Origin: Rhodoluna sp. KAS3
Lineage (GTDB): Bacteria > Actinomycetota > Actinomycetes > Actinomycetales > Microbacteriaceae
Length of the DNA: 64,000 bases
Direction of reading: 5' to 3'
Assembly (NCBI RefSeq): GCF_026000575.1
Contig: NZ_AP026910.1
Span: 496,001-560,000 of the forward strand
Below are positions 53,552 through 62,018 of the stretch, piece after piece. Numbering within the stretch: position 1 is the stretch's first letter; every line of letters begins with the position of its first letter. The translations under genes and the position numbers were made by a program. Under the pieces are notes generated by a model. It ran no database searches. It worked only from the letters and a program-made list of their open reading frames with translations, and had not been told where the DNA came from.

Positions 53552-54619
53552 CTAGAGCTTTTCTACCATTTTGAGCAGGGCGTCAGCAGATGATTCCCAG
53601 CTGAAGTTTTTAGCCCGTTCTAAGGCAGCAAGTGACGCAGCCTTCCAACTTGCAGGGTTATCTAGATTCCTGACCTGATTGGCAAAGTCCTCTGGCGATT
53701 CAAAGTTGAAGTAGCTGGCCGCCGATTCTCCGATTTCGCGGAAAATTTCAATATCTGAGACGATGATCGGCGTTCCGCGATTCATCGATTCCACCAATGG
53801 AATCCCGAAACCCTCATCTTTAGAGGCTGAAACAAGGGCGAAGGAAGTGTCAATTTCATCGATGTACTCCATCTCAGAAACGCCATTTCGAAATTTCACA
53901 TTTCCGATAGCGTCCAGCAATTCAAGATCTACCCTTCGTTCTGGGGCTACTCGGCTCAGCAAAACAAGTTCGAAATCCGGAAGCAGGGCCATTCCCCGAA
54001 TCAGGGTCTCGACGTTTTTGTACTCCATAAAGCTGCCCATGTAAACAAGTTTTTTACTGGGTGCGCTGTTGCGTTCTATCCTTTGCTTTTCAGCTGTTTC
54101 AGCCGCGTTGTAAACCACAGAAACCGGACGCTTAGTCAGGTGGTGCTTGCTGATTAGGTCTTTTGTGGTCTGAGAAACCGTTGCCACCGCGTCTGCGCGA
54201 TTAAGTAGCATGCGCTGGGGCCAATAGACCAGGTGGAAAACTCGCCAAAGGGCCCTGATGCCTAAGTTGAAGCTCGGTGGCGGGGTTGGGTGGCGATAGT
54301 AAATCAAGTCGTGCAGCGTCAGGATTAGCTTGTATTTACGGCCCATGGTTCCCATGGTCTGCATCGGTGAAAATACGACCTCTGCACCAAGCTTGTTTAC
54401 CTGACGGGCAACTAGAGGTTCCAAAGCTGAGGTTGGCGCACCGATGATTTCGTAACGACATGGCGGGAGTTTCTCAAGCTGCGCTGGGTCTGAAATCAGC
54501 GCCACAACGTCAGTTTTTCGGTTTAGTGCCTCAAAAAGCCCTGCTGAAAAGCGGCTAATTCCATCGTGGTGATCTACTCGGATGTACCTGGCGTCAAAGA
54601 AAATCGCGCTGGGTTTCAT
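53552..54619 (-). CDS. GT4 family glycosyltransferase
   Basis: GT-B fold glycosyltransferase of family 4, probably a mannosyl- or similar hexosyl-transferase acting on glycolipid or polysaccharide. The 355 residues show DGISRFSAGLFEAL at the N-terminus, LTLHDLIYYRHPTPPP, ADAVATVSQTTKDLISKHHL and KKLVYMGSFMEYKNVETLI. The donor-site Glu motif is SKDEGFGIPLVESMNRGTPI. The start overlaps the stop of the alpha/beta hydrolase gene (ATGA), so the two are a coupled pair. Acceptor unknown. Confidence 0.88.
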   Translation of the reverse strand: MKPSAIFFDARYIRVDHHDGISRFSAGLFEALNRKTDVVALISDPAQLEKLPPCRYEIIGAPTSALEPLVARQVNKLGAEVVFSPMQTMGTMGRKYKLILTLHDLIYYRHPTPPPSFNLGIRALWRVFHLVYWPQRMLLNRADAVATVSQTTKDLISKHHLTKRPVSVVYNAAETAEKQRIERNSAPSKKLVYMGSFMEYKNVETLIRGMALLPDFELVLLSRVAPERRVDLELLDAIGNVKFRNGVSEMEYIDEIDTSFALVSASKDEGFGIPLVESMNRGTPIIVSDIEIFREIGESAASYFNFESPEDFANQVRNLDNPASWKAASLAALERAKNFSWESSADALLKMVEKL

Positions 54620-55512
54620 GAGTGCTTCTTTACAAAGCTTCGAATGTCAGCGGCCACCAATTCTGGAACCTCGTAGTGGGTAAGGTGCCCCACCCCTCGA
54701 TGTTCTACTAATTCGTGCTCTGCCCCTATTTTCAGGGCCATCTCTCGTTGCTGCTTCGGTGATGTGATGTCATCTCGGCTGCCGATTATCAACAGGGTTG
54801 GCACTTTGAAGTCGGCCGCGTAATCAGAAACGTTGTTTGAAATAGATGCGGTGTAGCCTTCGATGGCCACTCGCCTGCTGGCGAAGTCATTGAAGTTTGC
54901 GTCGTGCTGCTCGTGCACCCAGGCCCGCAGTTGACGGTTCCAGCTCTTCGTCATCAGAATGCTCATGCCTCGGACCATTGGCCAGCTCTTCAGGATCCAA
55001 AGCCCCTGCTTCAGTGGCAACCGGCCGGCTAAAGTGAAGAAGCTCTGGGCTACCTTGGTTAGTGGCGCGTTTGGCCCCTTCAAAGCCGGAGCAGAGACCG
55101 GGTTCTCCAATACCAGCAGTGAAATTGCGTCTGATTTTGCTGCAAATGCCGAGCAAATAATGCTTCCAAAACTATGACCCAAAAGGATGGGTTTCTCATC
55201 GAGGTTTAGCGCCGCGATGAAAGCCTCGAGCCAATTTGAGTAAGCTTCGATGCTGTGCGCGCCGGCAAATTCTGTGCTCTGACCAAATCCGGGTAAGTCT
55301 GGAATTACCACGTTGAAGTCTGGCAGTGCGCCGGCAATAGCCTCTAGACCGTGATGATTTCCGCGATATCCGTGTACGAACACAATTGTTTTAGCGTCCG
55401 CTCTGTCTGCCGGGTAGGTCCAAAACCGGGTAACCGTGTCCAGAACTTCAGTGCTAGACGCGTTGGATCTGGATAGAGCAGCCTTGGCTAGCGACGCAGA
55501 TTTCAGGCTCAT
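54616..55512 (-). CDS. Alpha/beta hydrolase
   Basis: Alpha/beta hydrolase fold enzyme. The 298 residues have the oxyanion-hole stretch IVFVHGYRGNHHG, PDLPGFGQSTEF, the nucleophile elbow LLGHSFGSIICSAF, the acid in LLIIGSRDDITSPKQQ and the histidine in HRGVGHLTHYEVPE. The substrate cannot be told. It lies two bases after the metH stop on the same strand and overlaps the glycosyltransferase gene, so metH, hydrolase and glycosyltransferase may share a transcript. Confidence 0.88.
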   Translation of the reverse strand: MSLKSASLAKAALSRSNASSTEVLDTVTRFWTYPADRADAKTIVFVHGYRGNHHGLEAIAGALPDFNVVIPDLPGFGQSTEFAGAHSIEAYSNWLEAFIAALNLDEKPILLGHSFGSIICSAFAAKSDAISLLVLENPVSAPALKGPNAPLTKVAQSFFTLAGRLPLKQGLWILKSWPMVRGMSILMTKSWNRQLRAWVHEQHDANFNDFASRRVAIEGYTASISNNVSDYAADFKVPTLLIIGSRDDITSPKQQREMALKIGAEHELVEHRGVGHLTHYEVPELVAADIRSFVKKHS

Positions 55513-55514
55513 GA

Positions 55515-58500
55515 CTAAACCGAGAAGTACTTAGCCTCTGGATGGTGAAGTACCATCGCGTCGGTTGACTGCTCAGGGTGCAACTGCAGTTCCTCTGAGA
55601 GCGTGACGCCGATGGCCTCTGGCTTTAGCAGTTCGACCAATTTCACTCGATCCTCAAGCTCTGGACAGGCCGGGTAGCCAAACGAGTATCGAGCACCGCG
55701 ATACTCGAGGCGGAAGTTGCCTTCGACCTCGGCAGGGTCCTCGGCGCTGAATCCAAGTTCCTCACGAACGCGTGCGTGCCAGAATTCGGCAAGAGCCTCG
55801 GTCAATTGCACCGAAAGTCCGTGCAATTCCAGGTAGTTTCGGTAATCGTTCGCTGCATACAGCTCATTTGCAGCCTCTGAAACTCGGTTTCCCATTGTCA
55901 CAAGCTGGAAAGGAACGACATCGATCTTTCCGCTCTCCTTTGAAGCGATGTAGTCGCTCAGGCAGAGGTGGCGATCACGCGCCTGTCGAGGGAAAGTAAA
56001 TCGGAGGCGCTCGGTGCCAGGGATTCCACCCGATCCACCGTCGGTAGCGCCTTCAGGACCGTGGTGCAGGATAACTAGGTCATCACCGTCAGATACTGCT
56101 GGGAAGTAACCGTATACGACGGCTGCTTCTAGCAGGCTTTCAGTTTGAATTTTTTCCAACCAAGCCCTCAGGCGTGGGCGTCCCTCAGTTTCAACTAATT
56201 CCTCGTAGCTCGCGCCATCTTCGGCACGCGAAGGCTTTAGCCCCCACTGGCCCATAAATGTTGCGCGCTCGTCCAAGAATGATGCGTAGTCGCGAAGCGG
56301 AACACCCTTGATGATTCGGGTTCCCCAGAATGGAGGGCTCGGAATTTCGTTGTCCGATGAGACATCTGATCGGTCCGGCATCATGTCCGGCACGGTTCGC
56401 ACCAAAAGGTTCTTCGGCTGAACGACTCGCTTCTTAAGTTCTGGCAACTTGGCATCGGTGTCACCGCGCTTGATCTTGATGATGGTGTCCATCAATCGAA
56501 GTCCCTCGAAGGCATCACGGGCGTAACGTACTTCACCGTCAAAAATCTCGGCAAGGTCCTGTTCCACAAAGCTTCGGGTCAGAGCGGCACCACCGAGAAT
56601 AACTGGCCAGCGCTCAGCTACTCCGCGAAGGTTCATTTCCTCGAGGTTTTCGCGCATGATCTGGGTGGACTTCACCAACAGTCCACTCATGCCAATCACG
56701 TCAACATCGTGCTCTTCTGCCGCACGCAAAATCTCATTGATTGGTTGCTTGATTCCGATGTTTACCGTCTCAAAACCGTTATTACTCAGGATGATATCGA
56801 CCAAGTTCTTGCCGATATCGTGAACGTCACCGCGAACGGTTGCCAGCAGAATGCGGCCCTTGCCAGCGTCTTCAGTTTTTTCGATGAACGGCTCAAGGTG
56901 GGCAACTGCGGTCTTCATAACCTCAGCTGACTGTAGAACGAATGGCAACTGCATCTCGCCCTTGCCGAAAAGTTCACCTACAACCTGCATGCCCTTGAGA
57001 AGGTGGTCGTTGATGATTCCCAGCGCGGTCATACCGCTGGCTAGAGCTTCATCCAGGTCTGGTTCTAGACCCTTCTTTTCACCATCGATGATTCGACGCT
57101 CAAGTCTTTGGTCAAGTGGCATCGCGGCTAGTTCTTCGGCACGCGACTGACGGTTGGCAGCTGAATCAACACCGCTAAAGACGTCAAGGAACCGAGTCAA
57201 TGGATCGAATGTGATGTTGCCATCGGCATCGTAGGTTCGTCGGTCGTAAATCAAGTCGAGAGCCGCTTCGAGCTGTTCGGCTGGGATTTGACTCAACGGC
57301 ATGATGCGAGCAGCGTGGACGATAGCCGAGGTTAGGCCAACCTTCACACACTCTTGAAGGAACACGGAATTCAACACATGTCTTGCTGCTGGGCTCAATC
57401 CAAATGAGATGTTTGAGATGCCAAGGGTGCTCTGAACGCCAGGGAACGCCTCGTGCAAGCGTCGGATAGCCTCGATGGTTTCAATTCCATCGCGGCGAGT
57501 TTCATCCTGACCCGTTGCAATTGGGAAAGTCAGGGTGTCGACAGTGATGTCCACCAAACGCATACCCCAGTTGGTGGTCAAATCCTCAATCAGGCGCTTG
57601 GCAATGGCAAACTTTGTGTCGGCTGTTCTAGCCTGACCCTCTTCGTCAATGGTTAGCGCAACGACAGCTGCGCCGTGCTCGCGAACCATTGGCATAATTC
57701 GCGCGAAACGAGAAGTGGGCCCGTCTCCGTCTTCATAGTTGACCGAGTTGATCATCGCTCGGCCACCCATGCACTCGAGGCCGGCCTCCAGCACTGCCGG
57801 TTCGGTGGAATCTAGGACCAGCGGAAGGGTCGTAGAAGTAGCCAAACGGCTGACCAATTCTCGTGCGTCCTTGGCGCCGTCGCGCCCAACGTAGTCAACA
57901 CAGACGTCAAGGAGGTGCGCACCCTCACGGGTTTGAGATCTCGCGATCTCAAGGCATTCATCCCAGTTCTCGGCAAGCATTGCTTCGCGGAATGCCTTCG
58001 AACCATTGGCGTTGGTTCGCTCACCAATCGAAAGATAGGTCATGGTCTGGTCAAAAGGCTGGTGCTGGTAGAGGCTAGCCAATCCAGGTTCGTCAATAAG
58101 TTGAGGTCGGCTCGGAACCTTGCCGGCGACGGCAGCTGCAACTTCGGCGATGTGTGCTGGCGTAGTGCCGCAGCATCCACCAACCAAACCGGCGCCGTAG
58201 TCGTTCACAAACTGCAACTGTGCGGTGGCAAGCTCGCTTGGAGTAAGAGGGTAATGAGCGCCGTGAGGGCCCAAGATCGGAAGTCCAGCGTTAGGCATAA
58301 CGACTACCGGCAGGTCGGAGAACTTAGCTAGGTACCTGAGGTGCTCGCTCATTTCGGTTGGGCCGGTTGCACAGTTAAGGCCGATCGCATCGATACCCAA
58401 GGCGCTCAATGCGGTCAAAGCGGCACCGATTTCGGAGCCGAGCAACATGGTTCCAGTGGTCTCGATGGTTACTGAAACCAGAATTGGAATTTGGACATTG

Positions 58501-59051
58501 AGTTCTGCCATGGCGCGCTTTGAGCCAATGACTGCGCTCTTGGCCTGCAGAAGGTCCTGGGCAGTTTCAATCAGAATTGCGTCTGCACCGCCGCGAATTA
58601 GTCCTCTGGCACTGAGCTGGTAAGCATCTCGTAGAACTGCAAATCTTTCGTGACCGAGGCTAGGCAATTTGGTACCCGGTCCCATAGAGCCCAGAACCCA
58701 ACGAGGCTTTTCATCGGTACTGAAGTCGTCGGCTACTTGGCGGGCAACCTCTGCTCCCGCGAAAGCCAGCTCTTCGATTCGGTCTTGGATGTCGTATTCG
58801 GCCAAGTTGGCAAAATTGGCACCGAAAGTGTTGGTCTCAATTGCCTCTGCGCCAGCCTTTAGGTACTGAGAATGAATGCCAGAAATGATGTCTGGTCGGG
58901 TGACATTGAGAATTTCGTTGCAACCCTCATAACCCTGGAACTCATCCAGCGTTGGGTTGGCCTCCTGAATCATGGTTCCCATGGCGCCGTCAGCAACGAC
59001 AACGCGGGATCGGACAGCATTGATTAGGGCTTCTGAGCGGGGAGCAAACAT
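55515..59051 (-). CDS. metH: Cobalamin-dependent methionine synthase
   Basis: Makes methionine from homocysteine and methyl-tetrahydrofolate using methylcobalamin. The ATG at 59051 (1178 residues) is preferred over a TTG at 59060, because the TTG shares a base with a likely -10 element. Domains in order: homocysteine/zinc domain (VADGAMGTMIQ, VGGCCGTTPAHI), pterin domain (SIGERTNANGSKAFREAM), cobalamin domain with the ligand His in RGDVHDIGKNLVDIIL, and the AdoMet reactivation domain (YRGARYSFGYPACPELEDR). A SAM or cobalamin riboswitch cannot fit in the 54-base gap to metF. Confidence 0.96.
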   Translation of the reverse strand: MFAPRSEALINAVRSRVVVADGAMGTMIQEANPTLDEFQGYEGCNEILNVTRPDIISGIHSQYLKAGAEAIETNTFGANFANLAEYDIQDRIEELAFAGAEVARQVADDFSTDEKPRWVLGSMGPGTKLPSLGHERFAVLRDAYQLSARGLIRGGADAILIETAQDLLQAKSAVIGSKRAMAELNVQIPILVSVTIETTGTMLLGSEIGAALTALSALGIDAIGLNCATGPTEMSEHLRYLAKFSDLPVVVMPNAGLPILGPHGAHYPLTPSELATAQLQFVNDYGAGLVGGCCGTTPAHIAEVAAAVAGKVPSRPQLIDEPGLASLYQHQPFDQTMTYLSIGERTNANGSKAFREAMLAENWDECLEIARSQTREGAHLLDVCVDYVGRDGAKDARELVSRLATSTTLPLVLDSTEPAVLEAGLECMGGRAMINSVNYEDGDGPTSRFARIMPMVREHGAAVVALTIDEEGQARTADTKFAIAKRLIEDLTTNWGMRLVDITVDTLTFPIATGQDETRRDGIETIEAIRRLHEAFPGVQSTLGISNISFGLSPAARHVLNSVFLQECVKVGLTSAIVHAARIMPLSQIPAEQLEAALDLIYDRRTYDADGNITFDPLTRFLDVFSGVDSAANRQSRAEELAAMPLDQRLERRIIDGEKKGLEPDLDEALASGMTALGIINDHLLKGMQVVGELFGKGEMQLPFVLQSAEVMKTAVAHLEPFIEKTEDAGKGRILLATVRGDVHDIGKNLVDIILSNNGFETVNIGIKQPINEILRAAEEHDVDVIGMSGLLVKSTQIMRENLEEMNLRGVAERWPVILGGAALTRSFVEQDLAEIFDGEVRYARDAFEGLRLMDTIIKIKRGDTDAKLPELKKRVVQPKNLLVRTVPDMMPDRSDVSSDNEIPSPPFWGTRIIKGVPLRDYASFLDERATFMGQWGLKPSRAEDGASYEELVETEGRPRLRAWLEKIQTESLLEAAVVYGYFPAVSDGDDLVILHHGPEGATDGGSGGIPGTERLRFTFPRQARDRHLCLSDYIASKESGKIDVVPFQLVTMGNRVSEAANELYAANDYRNYLELHGLSVQLTEALAEFWHARVREELGFSAEDPAEVEGNFRLEYRGARYSFGYPACPELEDRVKLVELLKPEAIGVTLSEELQLHPEQSTDAMVLHHPEAKYFSV

Positions 59052-59059
59052 AGGTTTCA

Positions 59060-59065
59060 AGTCTA
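59060..59065 (-). promoter_or_regulatory. Candidate -10 element for leaderless metH mRNA
   Basis: On the reverse strand TAGACT, within GTTAGACTTG, is followed by eight bases and the metH ATG at 59051. Confidence 0.45.
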
Positions 59066-59093
59066 ACTGAGGCAGGTTGATGTGGCTGTGGAA

Positions 59094-59099
59094 TATACT
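59094..59099 (+). promoter_or_regulatory. Candidate -10 element for leaderless metF mRNA
   Basis: TATACT, then exactly six bases, then the metF ATG at 59106. No ribosome binding site. Confidence 0.5.
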
Positions 59100-59105
59100 T
59101 ATTGA

Positions 59106-60023
59106 ATGCCTGAATTCCCTCTGCTTCGAAAGACCGAGCTCGACCTATCTTCTTTTACGAAGATCACCGAGGTAATGCAGGCGCGTTCTGTTATTGGTGA
59201 ACCAACTTTGTCCTTCGAATTCTTCCCACCAAAAGACGATGCCGGTGAAGAACGACTTTGGGACGCATTCGAAAAACTTCTAGAGGTCAAGCCAGACTAT
59301 GTGTCTGTAACCTACGGTGCCGGCGGGTCCAGCCAGGATAGATCTCTCTCTGTAGTGCAGCGCATGGCCAAAAGCGTGCCGACAATTGGCCACCTGACCT
59401 GCGTTGGTGCGACAACTCAGAGCACCATCGACATCATTCGACAGTTTGAAGCTGCAAATGTAGCCGCAATTCTTGCCTTGCGCGGAGACGCACCGAAAGA
59501 CGACCCAGACGCTCTGGGTAAAGGACAGCTCAAGACAGCCCTTGAGCTTATTGAAGTTGCAAATCAAAACTCTCACCTCGAAATCGGTGTCGCAGCGTTT
59601 CCTGAAGTCCACCCGGAGTCACCGGATATGGCCCATGACTCGATGGTGCTAGCCCTAAAGCAGGCTGCGGGTGCAAAGTTTGCGGTGACCCAGCTGTTCT
59701 TCAGCGTCAAGGCTTACACCGATCTGGTTAGCAGTGCTGCAGAAGCGGGTGTAACCATTCCGATTGTTCCTGGAGTTATGCCAATCGCAAATGCCAAGCA
59801 GGTTATTCGCATGGCGGCGATGAGTGGCGCAGCGATGCCGGCCGAACTCCTCGAAGGTCTAGAGGGGCTGGATGACGAGGCGGCGAGCAAGCTCGGCATG
59901 GAATTCTCGAAGCAGCTATCGGTTGACCTGATCGCCGCAGGAGCGCCCGGACTCCACATCTTTAGCCTGAACCAGCACGCAGCTGCCATTGAACTGGCGC
60001 GTGGTGCGGGTCTTTGTCACTAG
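59106..60023 (+). CDS. metF: Methylenetetrahydrofolate reductase
   Basis: Flavin enzyme that reduces methylene-tetrahydrofolate to methyl-tetrahydrofolate, the methyl donor for MetH. The 305 residues show LSFEFFPPKDDAGEERLW with the catalytic Glu, PDYVSVTYGAGGSSQDRSL, HLTCVGATT, AILALRGDAPKDD and FAVTQLFFSVKAYTDLV. Divergent from metH across a 54-base gap that contains both likely promoters, so the two steps can be balanced from one short region. Confidence 0.95.
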   Translation: MPEFPLLRKTELDLSSFTKITEVMQARSVIGEPTLSFEFFPPKDDAGEERLWDAFEKLLEVKPDYVSVTYGAGGSSQDRSLSVVQRMAKSVPTIGHLTCVGATTQSTIDIIRQFEAANVAAILALRGDAPKDDPDALGKGQLKTALELIEVANQNSHLEIGVAAFPEVHPESPDMAHDSMVLALKQAAGAKFAVTQLFFSVKAYTDLVSSAAEAGVTIPIVPGVMPIANAKQVIRMAAMSGAAMPAELLEGLEGLDDEAASKLGMEFSKQLSVDLIAAGAPGLHIFSLNQHAAAIELARGAGLCH

Positions 60024-60030
60024 CCACCTT

Positions 60031-60036
60031 TAGTCT
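60031..60036 (+). promoter_or_regulatory. Candidate -10 element for leaderless exonuclease mRNA
   Basis: TAGTCT, then exactly six bases, then the GTG at 60043. It lies in the 19-base gap after metF. No ribosome binding site. Confidence 0.5.
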
Positions 60037-60042
60037 GAAGAC

Positions 60043-60774
60043 GTGACCGACCAACAACTTTCGTTTGACTTCTCCCCTGACCTGCCTGATTGGGCTAGGC
60101 AAATTGCCGTTTTCGATCTTGAAACCACAGGTCTAGATCTAACCGATGCCCGAATTGTCACCGCCTGTGCGGTTGAGCTTGACGAGCATGGTTCTGTGGT
60201 TGGGCAAAACGTCGAATGGCTGGCCGATCCAGGCATCGAGATTCCTACACCTGCCAGCGACGTTCACGGTGTCACCACCGAAATGGCCAGACGAGACGGC
60301 AGGGAGGCCAGTGAGGTGGTTTCCGAAATCCTGGCCACCCTCAAGGGTTTTTTCGCTAGAGGGCTCCCAGTAGTTGCCTATAACGCACCATACGACTTTA
60401 CGATTTTGCATTACGAGGCCATTCGGCACGGCCTAGAACCTTTGAAAATCGGTTCAATTATTGATCCCCTGGTCATTGACCGGTTCAAGGACAAATATCG
60501 CAAAGGAAAGCGCCGCTTGGAGAACGCTGCCGAGTTCTACCAAGTTGAACTCGCCGATGCCCACAACGCTACGGCCGACGCAATCGCAGCCGGACGTGTG
60601 GCCCAGGCTATCGCTAAGCGGTGGGCCGATGAACTGCCAGCCTCACTCCCAGATCTTCATGCCGCGCAAATTCAATGGAGTGATTTCCTCGACAGCGACT
60701 TTGAAAATTACATGCGCCGGAGTGTCAACCCTGACTTTAGTGTCAAGCGTGGCTGGCCACTAAAGCTGAATTAG
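60043..60774 (+). CDS. DEDDh 3'-5' exonuclease (DNA polymerase III epsilon-like)
   Basis: Exonuclease of the DnaQ fold. The 243 residues contain Exo I VFDLETTGLDLTDARIV (Asp and Glu), Exo II in VVAYNAPYDFTILHYEA (Asp) and Exo III in DAHNATADAIAAGRVAQ (His and Asp). This fits either a proofreading subunit or a stand-alone nuclease such as those in actinobacteria; DnaE at 13.8-17.4 kb also has a PHP domain that can proofread. GTG start directly behind a likely leaderless promoter. Closed by a strong terminator. Confidence 0.92.
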   Translation: MTDQQLSFDFSPDLPDWARQIAVFDLETTGLDLTDARIVTACAVELDEHGSVVGQNVEWLADPGIEIPTPASDVHGVTTEMARRDGREASEVVSEILATLKGFFARGLPVVAYNAPYDFTILHYEAIRHGLEPLKIGSIIDPLVIDRFKDKYRKGKRRLENAAEFYQVELADAHNATADAIAAGRVAQAIAKRWADELPASLPDLHAAQIQWSDFLDSDFENYMRRSVNPDFSVKRGWPLKLN

Positions 60775-60801
60775 GTGTTGTCATAAACCACCCTTAAGAA
60801 C

Positions 60802-60830
60802 AAAAGGCCCCGCCGAAGCGGGGCCTTTTT
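60802..60830. terminator. Bidirectional intrinsic terminator, exonuclease / rpmE2
   Basis: AAAAGGCCCCGC, loop CGAA, then GCGGGGCCTTTTT. Strong stem with A and T runs on either side. Confidence 0.95.
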
Positions 60831-60842
60831 AGGTCTCAACCT

Positions 60843-60864
60843 AGAAGCTGTGTGGACAGCTTCT
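60843..60864. repeat. Second hairpin between rpmE2 and its terminator
   Basis: AGAAGCTGT at 60843-60851, loop GTGG, then ACAGCTTCT at 60856-60864. The nine-base perfect stem has no T run. It would lie at the 3' end of the rpmE2 message, before the main terminator, and might protect the message or act in processing. Confidence 0.6.
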
Positions 60865-60877
60865 GTTCTCGCGGAGC

Positions 60878-61129
60878 TTACGCTCCGAAGTTCTTGTAAC
60901 GTGCGTTGAAGCGCTCTACGCGACCTGCAGCATCCATGATGCGCTGCTTTCCGGTGTAGAACGGGTGTGACTCTGATGAAATTTCAACGTCGAAAACTGG
61001 GTAGGTGTTGCCGTCTTCCCACTCAATGGTCTTGCTGCTGCTAAGTGTTGAGCGAGTAAGGAACGCTACACCCGATGCCAAGTCGCGGAATACGACTGCT
61101 TCGTACTTTGGGTGAATGTCTGCCTTCAT
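60878..61129 (-). CDS. rpmE2: 50S ribosomal protein L31 type B
   Basis: Large-subunit ribosomal protein. The ATG at 61129 (83 residues) has GGAG upstream and begins [20 protein letters not shown], the family N-terminus; a start further upstream would not match. The protein has no cysteine, so it is the zinc-free (C-minus) paralogue, which often replaces the zinc form when zinc is low. [20 protein letters not shown] is the family core. No clear Zur site is seen upstream; a small hairpin is. Confidence 0.94.
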   Translation of the reverse strand: MKADIHPKYEAVVFRDLASGVAFLTRSTLSSSKTIEWEDGNTYPVFDVEISSESHPFYTGKQRIMDAAGRVERFNARYKNFGA

Positions 61130-61165
61130 GGGAAAACTCCGTAATAATCGAAAACTTTGGGGTTT

Positions 61166-61194
61166 GTGCCACAGGGCACTAAGGGACAAGCATA
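61166..61194 (-). promoter_or_regulatory. rpmE2 promoter element and 5' leader hairpin
   Basis: On the reverse strand a -10-like TATGCT lies at 61194-61189. Soon after the predicted start of the message, GTGCC, CTGT, GGCAC (61179-61166) forms a short hairpin. The leader then runs about 36 bases to the ATG. L31 leaders with conserved structure have been proposed in actinobacteria, as I recall; whether this is one needs a covariance model. Confidence 0.4.
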
Positions 61195-61224
61195 CCAGAA
61201 TTGGGCTAGCTTGAACACCTAATT

Positions 61225-62013
61225 CTAGTATTTATGTGCGCGGACCCGGAACCGACCATCTTCGTAATCGACCTTGAGGCCAAAACCAAAGACTTCTGAG
61301 ATCTTCTCTGATGTCAGGGTGTTGTGAATGTCCCCGGCAGCGAAGATTTCTCCGTTGCGAATCAACAGGGCGTGAGTGAATCCTTCAGGAATCTCTTCAA
61401 GATGGTGGGTAACCATGACCATCGCCGGCGCCATCGGGTGCGAGGCATACTCGCCGATGATGTTGATCGTCTGCTCCCTAGCGGCCAGGTCAAGGCTTGC
61501 TACCGGTTCATCAAGCAACAGCACTTCTGGATCAGGCATAACGGCGCGAGCAATTTGGGTTCGCTTCCGTTCTCCGTCGCTCAGGGTGCCAAACGCGCGG
61601 TCTGCAAAGTCTGAAAGTTGCCACTCGGAAAGGACTCGCCGGGCGCGTCGTTCATCGATGTCCTCGTACTTTTCGTTCCAGCGTCCGGTTACACCGTAGC
61701 TAGCGGTCATAACCGCGTTGAGCACCGATTCTGAGTTTGGGATGTGGGCCGCGAGTGCACTCGAGGCAAAGCCGATCCTGGTCCGGAGTTCAAAGACATT
61801 GATCTCCCCCATTCGCTCACCAAGTATGGTGGCTTGGCCGTGCGTTGGGTGAATCTGGGCTGCAGCAACGCGCAACAAGGTGGTCTTACCAGCGCCATTA
61901 GGTCCAACTATTACCCAACGCTGACTTGGCTCAACTTGCCAGTCAACATTGTTGAGGATGTTTCGACCCTCGCGGACTACGGTGACGTTGTTTACATCTA
62001 TGACGCGTGACAT
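61225..62013 (-). CDS. ABC transporter ATP-binding protein
   Basis: Lone ABC ATPase. The 262 residues show Walker [16 protein letters not shown] at about 36-50, the signature [16 protein letters not shown], Walker [15 protein letters not shown] and the switch histidine in [12 protein letters not shown]. No permease gene is beside it, so it either serves a membrane part coded elsewhere or is a soluble ATPase of the ModF kind. It starts five bases after the glgA stop and may be co-transcribed with it. Confidence 0.88.
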   Translation of the reverse strand: MSRVIDVNNVTVVREGRNILNNVDWQVEPSQRWVIVGPNGAGKTTLLRVAAAQIHPTHGQATILGERMGEINVFELRTRIGFASSALAAHIPNSESVLNAVMTASYGVTGRWNEKYEDIDERRARRVLSEWQLSDFADRAFGTLSDGERKRTQIARAVMPDPEVLLLDEPVASLDLAAREQTINIIGEYASHPMAPAMVMVTHHLEEIPEGFTHALLIRNGEIFAAGDIHNTLTSEKISEVFGFGLKVDYEDGRFRVRAHKY

Positions 62014-62018
62014 GCCTT

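Noticed and set aside
59052-59105. SAM or cobalamin riboswitch between metH and metF
   Set aside because: The 54-base gap is too short and is filled by two likely -10 elements.
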